From Trachythela sp. YZ-2020 (Eukaryota; Cnidaria; Anthozoa; Malacalcyonacea; Clavulariidae): a stretch of 64,000 bases of DNA. The stretch covers positions 6,104,501 through 6,168,500 of the forward strand of contig JADLSH010000367.1 of assembly GCA_016169945.1 (NCBI GenBank), written 5' to 3'. The first letter of the stretch is position 1. Every line of letters starts with the position of its first letter. Of the stretch, positions 23,286-32,926 are shown in pieces. The notes beneath the pieces were generated by a model that worked only from the letters and a program-made list of their open reading frames with translations, was not told the origin of the DNA and ran no database searches. The translations under genes were made by a program, and so were the position numbers.

Positions 23286-23943
23286 TTCAATAATACTGCC
23301 GCGGTAACAAAAGAGGTTTGAAGAACACTGTTTTCACAAAACTTGAGACCACTCTCATTTAGTTTAGTACTTTTTCAAAATGGATGTCAACCCTGAGGAG
23401 AAAATTAGAATTATGTGATTTGAGTCTTAAAGCCTTTCTACGACAGAGACAGACGAGGTGACCGAGTTGCTATGGTGAAGGACTCCTAATCCATTATCCT
23501 CTGCACGCGTGGGTTCGAACCCCATCCTCGTCGTTCAATAATACTACTACAGTAGCAAAATTGGTTCAAGAGCAATTTTTTCATTAAACTTATGATCAAT
23601 GTCATTGAATTTAGAAACTTTTGAACATTATATTTCGACACTGATATGAAAATTAAAACAATTTGATTTGAGTTATAAAACCTTTCGATGGCAGAGACAG
23701 ACAATGTAACCGAGTGGCTAAGGTGATGGACTGCTAATCCATTGTGCTCTGCACGCCTCGGTTGGAATCCTAACCTGGTCACTCAATAACATTGCAACGC
23801 AACGAAAGTGGTTGAACAATGGTTTTTTAACAAAACTCAAGATCACTGTCATTTTGTTTAATTTTTTTAAAAATTAAGGTCGACCTGAGATGAAAATTTG
23901 AACAACGTGATTTGAGTCTTAAAAGTTTTCGACGACAGAGGCA

Positions 23944-24025
23944 GACGAGGTGGCCGAGTGGTTAAGGCGATGGACTGCTAATCCATTGTGCTCTGCACGC
24001 GTGGGTTCGAATCCCATCCTCGTCG
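23944..24025 (+). tRNA. tRNA-Ser(GCT), canonical A copy
   Basis: Identical to the array consensus over 82 nt. Confidence 0.95.
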
Positions 24026-24683
24026 TTCAATAATACTGCCGCGGTAACAAAAGAGGTTTGAAGAACACTGTTTTCACAAAACTTGAGACCACTCTCATTT
24101 AGTTTAGTAATTTTTCAAAATGGATGTCAACCCTGAGGAGAAAATTAGAATTATGTGATTTGAGTCTTAAAGCCTTTCTACGACAGAGACAGACGAGGTG
24201 ACCGAGTTGCTATGGTGAAGGACTCCTAATCCATTATCCTCTGCACGCGTGGGTTCGAACCCCATCCTCGTCGTTCAATAATACTACTACAGTAGCAAAA
24301 TTGGTTCAAGAGCAATTTTTTCATTAAACTTATGATCAATGTCATTGAATTTAGAAACTTTTGAACATTATATTTCGACACTGATATGAAAATTAAGACA
24401 ATTTGATTTGAGTTATAAAACCTTTCGATGGCAGAGACAGACAATGTAACCGAGTGGCTAAGGTGATGGACTGCTAATCCATTGTGCTCTGCACGCCTCG
24501 GTTGGAATCCTAACCTGGTCATTCAATAACATTGCAACGCAACGAAAGTGGTTGAACAATGGTTTTTTAACAAAACTCAAGATCACTGTCATTTTGTTTA
24601 ATTTTTTTAAAAATTAAGGTCGACCTGAGATGAAAATTTGAACAACGTGATTTGAGTCTTAAAAGTTTTCGACGACAGAGGCT

Positions 24684-24765
24684 GACGAGGTGGCCGAGTG
24701 GTTAAGGCGATGGACTGCTAATCCATTGTGCTCTGCACGCGTGGGTTCGAATCCCATCCTCGTCG
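24684..24765 (+). tRNA. tRNA-Ser(GCT), canonical A copy
   Basis: Identical to the array consensus over 82 nt. Confidence 0.95.
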
Positions 24766-25423
24766 TTCAATAATACTGCCGCGGTAACAAAAGAGGTTTG
24801 AAGAACACTGTTTTCACAAAACTTGAGAACAGTCTCATTTAGTTTAGTAATTTTTCAAAATGGATGTCAACCCTGAGGAGAAAATTAGAATTATGTGATT
24901 TGAGTCTTAAAGCCTTTCTACGACAGAGACAGACGAGGTGACGGAGTGGCTATGGTGAAGGACTCCTAATCCATTGTTCTCCGCTCGCGTGGGTTCGACC
25001 CCCATCCGTGTCGTTCAATAATACTACTACAGTAACAAAATTGGTTGAAGAGCAATTTTTTCATTAAACTTATGATCAATGTCATTGAATTTAGAAATAT
25101 TTGAACATTATATTTCGACACTGATATGAAAATTAAAACAATTTGATTTGAGTTATAAAACCTTTCGATGGCAGAGACAGACAATGTAACCGAGTGGCTA
25201 AGGTGATGGACTGCTAATCCATTGTGCTCTGCACGCCTCGGTTGGAATCCTAACCTGGTCATTCAATAACATTGCAACGCAACGAAAGTGGTTGAACAAT
25301 GGTTTTTTAACAAAACTCAAGATCACTGTCATTTTGTTTAATTTTTTTTAAAATTAAGGTCGACCTGAGATGAAAATTTGAACAACGTGATTTGAGTCTT
25401 AAAAGTTTTCGACGACAGAGGCA

Positions 25424-25505
25424 GACGAGGTGGCCGAGTGGTTAAGGCGATGGACTGCTAATCCATTGTGCTCTGCACGCGTGGGTTCGAATCCCATCCT
25501 CGTCG
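25424..25505 (+). tRNA. tRNA-Ser(GCT), canonical A copy
   Basis: Identical to the array consensus over 82 nt. Confidence 0.95.
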
Positions 25506-26160
25506 TTCAATAATACTGCCGCGGTAACAAAAGAGGTTTGAAGAACACTGTTTTCACAAAACTTGAGAACAGTCTCATTTAGTTTAGTAATTTTTCAAAA
25601 TGGATGTCAACCCTGAGGAGAAAATTAGAATTATGTGATTTGAGTCTTAAAGCCTTTCTACGACAGAGACAGACGAGGTGACCGAGTGGCTATGGTGAAG
25701 GACTCCTAATCCATTGTCCTCTGCTCGCGTGGGTTCGACCCTCATCCTCGTCGTTCAATAATACTACTAGTAACAAAATTGGTTGAAGAGCAATTTTTTC
25801 ATTAAACTTATGATCAATGTCATTGAATTTAGAAACTTTTGAACATTATATTTCGACACTGATATGAAAATTAAAACAATTTGATTTGAGTTATAAAACC
25901 TTTCGATGACAGAGACTGACAATGGTACCGAGTGGCTAAGGTGATGGACTGCTAATCCATTGTGCTCTGCACGCCTCGGTTGGAATCCTAACCTCGTCAC
26001 TCAATAACTTTGCAAGCAAGGAAAGTTGTTGAACAATGGTTTTTTAACAAAACTCAAGATCACTGTCATTTCGTTTAGTTTTTTTAAAAGTTAAGGTCGA
26101 CCTGAGATGAAAATTTGAACAACGTGATTTGAGTCTTAAAAGTTTTCGACGACAGAGGCA

Positions 26161-26242
26161 GACGAGGTGGCCGAGTGGTTAAGGCGATGGACTGCTAATC
26201 CATTGTGCTCTGCACGCGTGGGTTCGAATCCCATCCTCGTCG
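26161..26242 (+). tRNA. tRNA-Ser(GCT), canonical A copy
   Basis: Identical to the array consensus over 82 nt. Confidence 0.95.
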
Positions 26243-26900
26243 TTCAATAATACTACCACGGTAACAAAAGAGGTTTGAAGAACACTGTTTTCACAAAACT
26301 TGAGACCACTCCCATTTAGTTTAGTAATTTTTCAAAATGGATGTCAACCCTGAGGAGAAAATTACAATTATGTGATTTGAGTCTTAAAACCTTTCTACGA
26401 CAGAGACAGACGAGGTGACCTAGTGGCTATGGTGAAGGACTCCTAATCCATTGTCCTCCGCTCGCGTGGGTTCGAACCCCATCCTCGTCGTTCAATAATA
26501 CTACTACAGTAGCAAAATTGGTTCAAGAGCAATTTTTTCATTAAACTTATGATCAATGTCATTGAATTTAGAAACTTTTGAACATTATATTTCGATACTG
26601 ATATGAAAATTAAAACAATTCGATTTGAGTTATAAAACCTTTCGATGACAGAGACAGACAATGGTACCGAGTGGCTAAAGTGATGGACTGCTAATCCATT
26701 GTGCTCTGCACGCCTCGGTTGGAATCCTAACCTCGTCACTCAATAACATTGCAACGCAACGAAAGTGGTTGAACAATGGTTTTTTAACAAAACTCAAGAT
26801 CACTGTCATTTTGTTTAATTTTTTTAAAAATTAAGGTCGACCTGAGATGAAAATTTGAACAACGTGATTTGAGTCTTAAAAGTTTTCGACGACAGAGGCA

Positions 26901-26982
26901 GACGAGGTGGCCGAGTGGATAAGGCGATGGACTGCTAATCCAATGTGCTCTGCATGCGTGGGTTCGAATCCCATCCTCGTCG
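26901..26982 (+). tRNA. tRNA-Ser(GCT) variant
   Basis: GCT anticodon, with D-loop, anticodon-stem-base and variable-arm substitutions shared with the copy at 21972. Confidence 0.6.
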
Positions 26983-27640
26983 TTCAATAATACTACCACG
27001 GTAACAAAAGAGGTTTGAAGAACACTGTTTTCACAAAACTTGAGACCACTCCCATTTAGTTTAGTAATTTTTCAAAATGGATTTCAACCCTGAGGAGAAA
27101 ATTAGAATTATGTGATTTGAGTCTTATAACCTTTCCACGACAGAGACAGACGAGGTGACCGAGTGGCTATGGTGAAGGACTCCTAATCCATTGTCCTCTG
27201 CTCGCGTGGGTTCGACCCCCATCCTCGTCGTTCAATAATACTACTGCAGTAAAAAAATTGGTTGAAGAGCAATTTTTTCATTAAACTTATGATCAATGTC
27301 ATTGAATTTAGAAACTTTTGAACATTATATTTCGACACTGATATGAAAATTAAGACAATTTGATTTGAGTTATAAATCCTTTCGATGGCAGAGACAGACA
27401 ATGTAACTGAGTGGCTAAGGTGATGGACTGCTAATCCATTGTGCTCTGCACGCCTCGGTTGGAATCCTAACCTGGTCATTCAATAACATTGCAACGCAAC
27501 GAAAGTGGTTGAACAATGGTTTTTTAACAAAACTCAAGATCACTGTCATTTTGTTTAATTTTTTTAAAAATTAAGGTCGACCTGAGATGAAAATTTGAAC
27601 AACGTGATTTGAGTCTTAAAAGTTTTCGACGACAGAGGCA

Positions 27641-27722
27641 GACGAGGTGGCCGAGTGGTTAAGGCGATGGACTGCTAATCCATTGTGCTCTGCACGCGTG
27701 GGTTCGAATCCCATCCTCGTCG
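27641..27722 (+). tRNA. tRNA-Ser(GCT), canonical A copy
   Basis: Identical to consensus; the last intact copy before the Polinton. Confidence 0.95.
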
Positions 27723-28424
27723 TTCAATAATACTGCCGCGGAAACAAAAGAGGTTTGAAGAACACTGTTTTCACAAAACTTGAGAACAGTCTCATTTAGT
27801 TTAGTAATTTTTCAAAATGGATGTCAACCCTGAGGAGAAAATTAGAATTATGTGATTTGAGTCTTAAAGCCCTTCTACGACAGAGACAGACGAGGTGACG
27901 GAGTGGCTATGGTGAAGGACTCCTAATCCATTGTTCTCCGCTCGCGTGGGTTCGACCCCCATCCGTGTCGTTCAATAATACTACTACAGTAACAAAATTG
28001 GTTGAAGAGCAATTTTTTCATTAAACTTATGATCAATGTCATTGAATTTAGAAACTTTTGAACATTATATTTCGACACTGATATGAAAATTAAAACAATT
28101 TGATTTGAGTTATAAAACCTTTCGATGACAGAGACAGACAATGGTACCGAGTGGCTAAGGTGATGGACTGCTAATCCATTGTGCTCTGCACGCCTCTGTT
28201 GGAATCCTAACCTCGTCACTCAATAACATTGCAACGCAACGAAAGTGGTTGAACAATGGTTTTTTAACAAAACTCAAGATCACTGTCATTTTGTTTAATT
28301 TTTTTTTAAATTAAGGTCGACCTGAGATGAAAATTTGAACAACGTGAGTAGTAATGTACGGGACTATACGGCACTTTTCAATATCGCATAATCGCATACA
28401 TCTAAAAACTGCCGTATAATCCTC

Positions 28425-28632
28425 TGACGTCACAATCCAAAAAACTGCCGTATAATCCCTACGTCTTAAAACTGCCGTATAATCCTCTGACGTCACAATC
28501 CAAAAAACTGCCGTATAATCCTCTGACGTCACAATCCAAAAAACTGCCGTATAATCCTCTGACGTCACAATCCAAAAAACTGCCGTATAATCCTCTGACG
28601 TCACGCATCACGTCATAAATATTCTGACGTCA
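28425..28632. promoter_or_regulatory. Six CRE/ATF-like sites (TGACGTCA) in left TIR
   Basis: Exact TGACGTCA palindromes start at 28425, 28488, 28524, 28560, 28596 and 28625. This is the consensus site of animal CREB/ATF bZIP factors. They lie 130-340 bp upstream of the first gene, which has a TATAAATA sequence at about 28746. Confidence 0.6.
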
Positions 28633-28650
28633 CAATCCAAAATTCATCGA

Positions 28651-28683
28651 GCACACATATCGCGATATACGATATGTGTATGC
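28651..28683. promoter_or_regulatory. 33-bp palindromic block, TIR copy
   Basis: An imperfect palindrome GCACACATATCG...GTGTATGC with a central run of ATATCGCGATATA. The same block occurs in the right TIR and five times at 39128-39739. All seven copies lie upstream of the first gene of a transcription unit. Confidence 0.7.
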
Positions 28684-28759
28684 ATGTTTTTTCCCAAACA
28701 TTTCGCCGAACATTTCGCCAAAAGTCCCAAAACACTTCTCGAACATATAAATAAAATAA

Positions 28760-29311
28760 ATGACACTTAGATTTGGATACTCGAACGACGAACCAAACTG
28801 GATCCATAACCAACAACCTCTTGTGGCTCACCCACAGTATTTCTTAATTATAACTAAGTACAACGCGTTGTACGATGGACTAAGTAAAGGTTCTTGGTTG
28901 AAACCCCTAAGTTCAAGAGAACACTTCACGGCTATGTACATATACGGTGGAAACTGGTTAACTGAGACAACAACCATTACACTCGCGATGCATCTTTTCG
29001 ACAAAGACAGTGTTATTAACACAATGAAAATTTTATACACATTAGAGTGTGTTATGAAGGATGGGTCACGAACGGCCGGCGACCTAAAAGAGATCGACAT
29101 GTCAACCAAAAAAATACCTGGTGAGAACTACTTCATCATAGACGAACGGTTTGTTATTTCGAGTGTTATTTCTAACTTTAAAGACATAGTACTTATGTAT
29201 GTTAAGTTTAAACAGACCAGTGACGAAACAAGTGGTAACGAGTCTAACCTTGAGGTTATATTATCCCATGTACTACCTAACCCATTGTTACAAGTTACAC
29301 AACCAACATAA
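28760..29311 (+). CDS. Candidate fibre/spike protein 1
   Basis: 183 residues, no family recognised. The N-terminus MTLRFGYSNDEPN is nearly the same as that of the next protein (MALRFGYSNDEPN) and resembles that of the collagen-like protein (MALAFGYKKD). The rest is a mixed, beta-rich-looking sequence without signal peptide or membrane segment. It ends NESNLEVIL, paralleled by NESNLDLIV in the neighbour, so the two are diverged tandem duplicates. I infer that the shared tail docks these proteins to the same capsid site, as fibre tails do in adenoviruses. Start chosen at the ATG behind TATAAATAAAATAA. Confidence 0.8.
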   Translation: MTLRFGYSNDEPNWIHNQQPLVAHPQYFLIITKYNALYDGLSKGSWLKPLSSREHFTAMYIYGGNWLTETTTITLAMHLFDKDSVINTMKILYTLECVMKDGSRTAGDLKEIDMSTKKIPGENYFIIDERFVISSVISNFKDIVLMYVKFKQTSDETSGNESNLEVILSHVLPNPLLQVTQPT

Positions 29312-29316
29312 AATAA

Positions 29317-29805
29317 ATGGCACTTAGATTTGGATACTCAAATGATGAACCAAACTTCATCCACAACACACTAAGACCACAACGGTCGTTACATTACAAC
29401 TTTACATATGATAACATTTCAAAAACATCATACAAAACACCAATCTCTGTTAGACTTGGCTTTCCTGTGGGTTATATTTATGGGCCGGGACTTACTCAGG
29501 ACTCTAAACTAACCCTCTTGACACACATATTTGACAATGACACTGTGATAAACGCTCTTACAGTAAGATATGCGCTGCGCATTTACGACATTAACGAGGT
29601 AGCCACAGATGTGGACTTAAAAGACATAGACCTGATGACTAAAAGAGTTGGACAGTCAAACATATTTCTTTTAAGCGAGGAGTTTACGATAAGCGACCTT
29701 GTTCCTAACTTCAAAAACATAGCTGTGTTTTACGTAAAAATTAAACAGATTAGTGATGGCACCTTTGGTAACGAGTCAAACTTAGATCTTATTGTTGAGT
29801 ACTAA
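29317..29805 (+). CDS. Candidate fibre/spike protein 2 (paralogue of protein 1)
   Basis: 162 residues, starting only six bases after the previous stop and preceded by AAAATAAATG. It shares with protein 1 the N-terminal MxLRFGYSNDEPN(F/W)IHN, a central T-LT-H-FDNDTVIN / LAMHLFDKDSVIN block, KDIDLMTK / KEIDMSTK, and the C-terminal FK-I-YVKIKQ-SD-T-GNESNL. This shows tandem duplication and divergence. Function is unknown; a virion surface protein is inferred from the shared tag and from position next to the collagen-like gene. Confidence 0.8.
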   Translation: MALRFGYSNDEPNFIHNTLRPQRSLHYNFTYDNISKTSYKTPISVRLGFPVGYIYGPGLTQDSKLTLLTHIFDNDTVINALTVRYALRIYDINEVATDVDLKDIDLMTKRVGQSNIFLLSEEFTISDLVPNFKNIAVFYVKIKQISDGTFGNESNLDLIVEY

Positions 29806-29832
29806 TAACACCACTTTGCACCGCCGGTGACT

Positions 29833-29857
29833 TTCATAACTTTTGTACAGTTATGAA
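29833..29857. terminator. Stem-loop at 3' end of protein 2 gene
   Basis: 8-bp stem TTCATAAC/GTTATGAA with a 9-nt loop, 28 bases after the stop and just before the next AATAAATAAA. Confidence 0.5.
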
Positions 29858-29871
29858 ATAAATAAATACAC

Positions 29872-30990
29872 ATGGCATTAGCATTTGGTTACAAAAAAGA
29901 TAATAGATACTCAACAGGTGGTCAACAAGGACCCCAGGGACCCCAGGGCCCACAAGGTCCCAACGGAATCCAAGGCGAACAGGGTAACCCTGGACAACGC
30001 GGTCTTAAAGGTTTTAAAGGTGACATTGGTAACACAGGTCCAAAGGGGCAAGCTGGTAACATTGGTCAAAAAGGCGACACTGGTTCAAAAGGACTAACTG
30101 GTAACACAGGTCCAAAGGGGCAAGCTGGTAACACCGGTCAAAAAGGCGACAAAGGAAATCTTGGCCCACGAGGTATTGTTGGTCTTACAGGCGCCATTGG
30201 TTATGACGGTCAACCGGGCCTACAAGGTCAAAAAGGTGACATTGGCAGCCAAGGGATTCCCGGTGTCACAGGTCCCAAAGGATCTGACGGTCTTACGGTA
30301 ACAGGCCCTCGCGGTCAAAAAGGCGACATCGGCCCACGAGGGTTCACAGGCATGGTTGGTTCAAAAGGCGATACCGGCAGTATAGGCGGTCAGGGTAACT
30401 CTGGGTCTCGTGGTCAAAAAGGTAACACAGGCAACCCGGGCAGCCAAGGTCCAAAAGGCGACATTGGTCAACAAGGTAACCCCGGACCAACTGGTCCAAC
30501 TGGTCCCCAAGGAGCCGCTAATACATTTTTGGTTACTTTTCACTCTAATCCAGGTAAGCACTCGCTCATATCTGCAAAAGATAATCTTTTTTGTACTAGA
30601 AATAACAACCTAATCATGAAGACCATAATAACCACCGCTGGAGATTACATAGTTAAATACAAACTAACCTTAATACCGACTTTTTTCGAATCTGGTAGTC
30701 CAAACATTACTAAAACCGCCGGTTGGTTCTCTTCAGACGACGCCGACTACGCTGACCTGGACACATGTGTCTATATAGAAAATGTTATTAAACCACAGTT
30801 TAAAGTTGTGACAGACGGTAACATATACACCCCAAACTTCATACATCAAATTTACATGGAAGGTCTTATCACCATTGCAAAAGGAGCGACAGTCGAACTA
30901 AAATCTTACACAAATTACTTTGGCGATGACTACTCTTACCTTCTTTACGATGTCTTAGACCCAGTCATGGTTTTTACAAAGGTTAGTTAG
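29872..30990 (+). CDS. Collagen-like fibre protein
   Basis: 372 residues. Residues 1-10 carry the MALAFGY tag shared with the two upstream proteins. Residues about 17-213 are Gly-X-Y repeats (GPQGPQGPQ, then many G-x-KGD / G-x-TGPKG triplets), a collagen-like triple-helix shaft with one or two interruptions (GLTVTGP). Residues about 216-372 form a globular C-terminal domain with alternating beta-like strands, plausibly a trimerising head of C1q/TNF or fibre-knob type, though I cannot assign a family. The order tag, shaft, head matches a viral receptor-binding fibre. Start chosen by the AAATAAATA context and the conserved tag. Confidence 0.9.
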   Translation: MALAFGYKKDNRYSTGGQQGPQGPQGPQGPNGIQGEQGNPGQRGLKGFKGDIGNTGPKGQAGNIGQKGDTGSKGLTGNTGPKGQAGNTGQKGDKGNLGPRGIVGLTGAIGYDGQPGLQGQKGDIGSQGIPGVTGPKGSDGLTVTGPRGQKGDIGPRGFTGMVGSKGDTGSIGGQGNSGSRGQKGNTGNPGSQGPKGDIGQQGNPGPTGPTGPQGAANTFLVTFHSNPGKHSLISAKDNLFCTRNNNLIMKTIITTAGDYIVKYKLTLIPTFFESGSPNITKTAGWFSSDDADYADLDTCVYIENVIKPQFKVVTDGNIYTPNFIHQIYMEGLITIAKGATVELKSYTNYFGDDYSYLLYDVLDPVMVFTKVS

Positions 30991-31002
30991 AAATAAATAA
31001 AA

Positions 31003-31593
31003 ATGAAAACACCATTTAACATGCTTATAACCGGTTCAACAGAGTGTGGTAAGACATATTACCTGTTAGACTTTTTAACCAACGAGTACCGCGGTCACTT
31101 CCAATACATATTTTTAATATGCCCAACTTTTGAGTACAACAAAACATACCAAGATTGGAAATTCAAAAACTCACCAGGTTTTTACAAGATACAATGTGAC
31201 CAAGACCAAGTAGACACATTTTTAAAATACATATCAGATACATTCAAGGGTACTAACTCACTAATAATATTAGACGACTGTGCAAGTTCTAAGTTCGTTA
31301 AAACCAGAACATCTGAGCTCGTTAACTTAGCTTTCTCGGCCAGACATTACAACCTAAGTACAATAGTCATCACCCAAAAATTAACGGCTATCACACCTGC
31401 TTACCGCGAAAACATAGCCAAACTAGTCGTCTTTGACACACCTAGTGCTCTCGCCTGGAAAACAATAACAGATGAGTTCTTAGACATCCCTAAACAAGAA
31501 CAAGACGCACTACGAAAAGCTCTCAAAGAGAACAAGTATGCTCGGCTAGAAATTAACCTTAGATACCCTCGTTCACATAATATCACGCTGTAA
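31003..31593 (+). CDS. Genome-packaging ATPase (A32/FtsK-HerA type)
   Basis: 196 residues, compact as in Polinton and adenovirus-like packaging ATPases. Walker A is GSTECGKT at residues 11-18, Walker B is LIILDD at 87-92, and a following IVITQK carries the polar sensor residue at 125. The role is ATP-driven loading of the linear genome into a preformed capsid. It starts 12 bases after the fibre gene stop with AAATAAAAATG, in the same transcription direction. Confidence 0.93.
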   Translation: MKTPFNMLITGSTECGKTYYLLDFLTNEYRGHFQYIFLICPTFEYNKTYQDWKFKNSPGFYKIQCDQDQVDTFLKYISDTFKGTNSLIILDDCASSKFVKTRTSELVNLAFSARHYNLSTIVITQKLTAITPAYRENIAKLVVFDTPSALAWKTITDEFLDIPKQEQDALRKALKENKYARLEINLRYPRSHNITL

Positions 31594-31603
31594 TAAAATA
31601 AAT

Positions 31604-32152
31604 ATGGAAAACCCAAATGACATTGATGTCTTACGTGACGAGCTAATTAGCCTCTCTGAGAATGGTTACATTAACCAAACTAAGGCTTTTCTAAAGAACA
31701 AAAAAAGGGCAACGCCTTCAGTTTTACAAAGGATAAAAGACGAGTACATTAAACACAGAGACGACATGAGTAAACATAAGATGGCCGTGAATTTTGTGTT
31801 GTTGTCTGTGTCTATCGCCGACACTTTCTGTGACAATTACTTTAAAATTATCAACAAGTCAAAATTTTTAGAAAAGGTACTAGGTGATGAAAACATCATG
31901 TTTGTCATTAAAGACATAATGCCTAGTTACACACTAGACGACTATTACAGTAAGTACTTACTGGCCACCGTCTCGATAGGTACTTTGTGTTACAACCATG
32001 TTGTCTTAGAAACTAAAGTAACAGACGCGACGAGCGCTACGAGCGCTACGAGCGCTACGAGCGCTAGCGAGACATGCGAGACATGCGAGACATGTGAACC
32101 TGAGTTTAAACAACCTAACGAAGACATAGTACCACCTGACACAACATTCTGA
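31604..32152 (+). CDS. Uncharacterised Polinton protein with repeat-derived tail
   Basis: 182 residues, no family recognised. The first 135 residues look helical and globular. Residues about 140-168 are low complexity (ATSATSATSA then ETCETCETCE), encoded by tandem GC-rich repeats of the type gagcgctac and gagacatgc that are scattered through the element, so this tail seems to be repeat DNA captured in frame. Start is behind TAATAAAATAAAT, ten bases after the ATPase stop. Confidence 0.75.
   Translation: MENPNDIDVLRDELISLSENGYINQTKAFLKNKKRATPSVLQRIKDEYIKHRDDMSKHKMAVNFVLLSVSIADTFCDNYFKIINKSKFLEKVLGDENIMFVIKDIMPSYTLDDYYSKYLLATVSIGTLCYNHVVLETKVTDATSATSATSATSASETCETCETCEPEFKQPNEDIVPPDTTF
32027..32096. 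repeat. GC-rich dispersed repeat inside a gene
   Basis: Tandem GAGCGCTAC units followed by GAGACATGC units. Related copies are at 32161-32205, 32640-32695, 39424-39478, 39613-39627, 41040-41108, 43540-43575, 44276-44303, 44628-44662, 45838-45862 and 48738-48760. They occur in coding and non-coding DNA. Confidence 0.75.
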
Positions 32153-32209
32153 GATTTCGCATGTCACTTCGTTCGCCGCTCACTTCGCCGCTAGGCGCGT
32201 TCGCTAAAA

Positions 32210-32235
32210 ATTTGTAACCTTGTTGGGTTACAAAT
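32210..32235. terminator. Stem-loop between convergent genes
   Basis: 10-bp perfect stem ATTTGTAACC/GGTTACAAAT with a 6-nt loop, between the converging genes ending at 32152 and 32251. The same stem sequence recurs at 32864, 35105 and 48393. Confidence 0.65.
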
Positions 32236-32250
32236 ATTCACTCGCTTCGC

Positions 32251-32847
32251 TTACTCTACATCATCACAGTCGTCGTTAAAGTTATCGAAACACATACAAT
32301 GACTCAAGCTTTCACACGCTATGCAACTTGTTATGTCGCTGTCACACGCGTAGGTGTCATAACCATAACCGACACTTTTTGACACACCACACTCGCAACA
32401 TACATAACATTTTTCACACATTGAGCACTTATAAGCGTCGTTGTCGTCACTTTCGTCAAGGTCTTCAAAAGGTTTTTCACACTCTGGACAAACTTCAGTG
32501 TCATCTTCACTACATGTTGGGCACTTATAAAAGTCATTGCGGTCACTGTCGCTGTCACAGATGTCACTGTCGCATGTGTCGCTCGCGTCGCTGTCGCTGT
32601 CACATCTTGAACACACTTCAGTGTCACTGTCACATGAACACACCTCGTCGCATGTCTCGCTAGCGCTCGCTACGCCGCTAGGCGCGTTCACGTCAGCTAG
32701 TGAGATTTTGGCGTCTGGTTTAAGTTTTGGTAGGTTGGTAGCTGGTAAGTCTTTGATGATTTGAATGACTTTGTCAAGGCGTAGCGCGTTAGCGTCGTCA
32801 CTTTGGTCACTTTGTTTACTTTGACTTGTTTCGTATATGGTCTCCAT
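32251..32847 (-). CDS. Acidic Cys-rich, probable zinc-binding protein
   Basis: 198 residues. Residues about 60-105 are a Ser/Asp/Cys-rich stretch (CDSDSD type repeats). The C-terminal half carries CxxC pairs: CPTC and CPEC, CSMCEKC, CCEC, CIAC and CMC, consistent with several zinc ribbons. No catalytic motif is seen. Part of the acidic region overlaps a dispersed GC-rich repeat (32640-32695). Start chosen behind TTAATAAATG on the minus strand. Possible roles are nucleic-acid or protein binding; function unknown. Confidence 0.75.
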   Translation of the reverse strand: METIYETSQSKQSDQSDDANALRLDKVIQIIKDLPATNLPKLKPDAKISLADVNAPSGVASASETCDEVCSCDSDTEVCSRCDSDSDASDTCDSDICDSDSDRNDFYKCPTCSEDDTEVCPECEKPFEDLDESDDNDAYKCSMCEKCYVCCECGVSKSVGYGYDTYACDSDITSCIACESLSHCMCFDNFNDDCDDVE

Positions 32848-32863
32848 TTATTAACACCCAAAA

Positions 32864-32888
32864 ATTTGTAACCTATAAGGGTACAAAT
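32864..32888. terminator. Stem-loop 3' of the Bro-N gene
   Basis: ATTTGTAACC/GGGTACAAAT, 10 bp with one mismatch and a 5-nt loop, downstream of the minus-strand gene ending at 32927. Confidence 0.55.
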
Positions 32889-32926
32889 TAAAACCCTGAC
32901 TCGTTGATTTAATGGGGACTTTGATT

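Larger units (their letters stand above)
19072..28346 (+). repeat. tRNA-Ser higher-order tandem array, plus-strand block 2
   Basis: The array continues between the Gypsy element and the Polinton. Long stretches are nearly identical to other units: 12937-13676 closely resembles 19754-20493, and the spacer after 11531 recurs after 19096 and 20576. This shows recent block duplication or gene conversion. At 22712-22793 an A and a B module are fused within the tRNA, which shortens that unit to about 490 bp. Confidence 0.92.
28347..28734 (+). repeat. Polinton left terminal inverted repeat
   Basis: About 388 bp, matching the reverse complement of 48828-49131. It holds six copies of a CTGCCGTATAATCC block (starts near 28409, 28445, 28472, 28508, 28544 and 28580), mostly at 36-bp spacing, against four copies on the right. 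It also carries six TGACGTCA palindromes and, at the inner end, the 33-bp palindromic block 28651-28683. The length difference from the right TIR comes mainly from repeat number. Confidence 0.95.

Noticed and set aside
28311..28604. ORF with repeated TSEDYTAVFWIV
   Set aside because: It lies within the TIR tandem repeats; the periodicity comes from the 36-bp DNA unit, not from a protein repeat gene.
28613..29109. Minus-strand ORFs over the first fibre gene
   Set aside because: They are antisense shadows of the plus-strand gene whose paralogue and tag support the plus frame.
29885..30613. Alternative-frame ORFs within the collagen gene
   Set aside because: They arise from the G-X-Y repeat bias and lack the shared N-terminal tag and start motif.
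32328..32663. His/Cys/Arg-rich ORFs antisense to the Cys-rich gene
   Set aside because: They are shadows of the repetitive GAC/TGT composition of the minus-strand gene, without a start context of the element's type.
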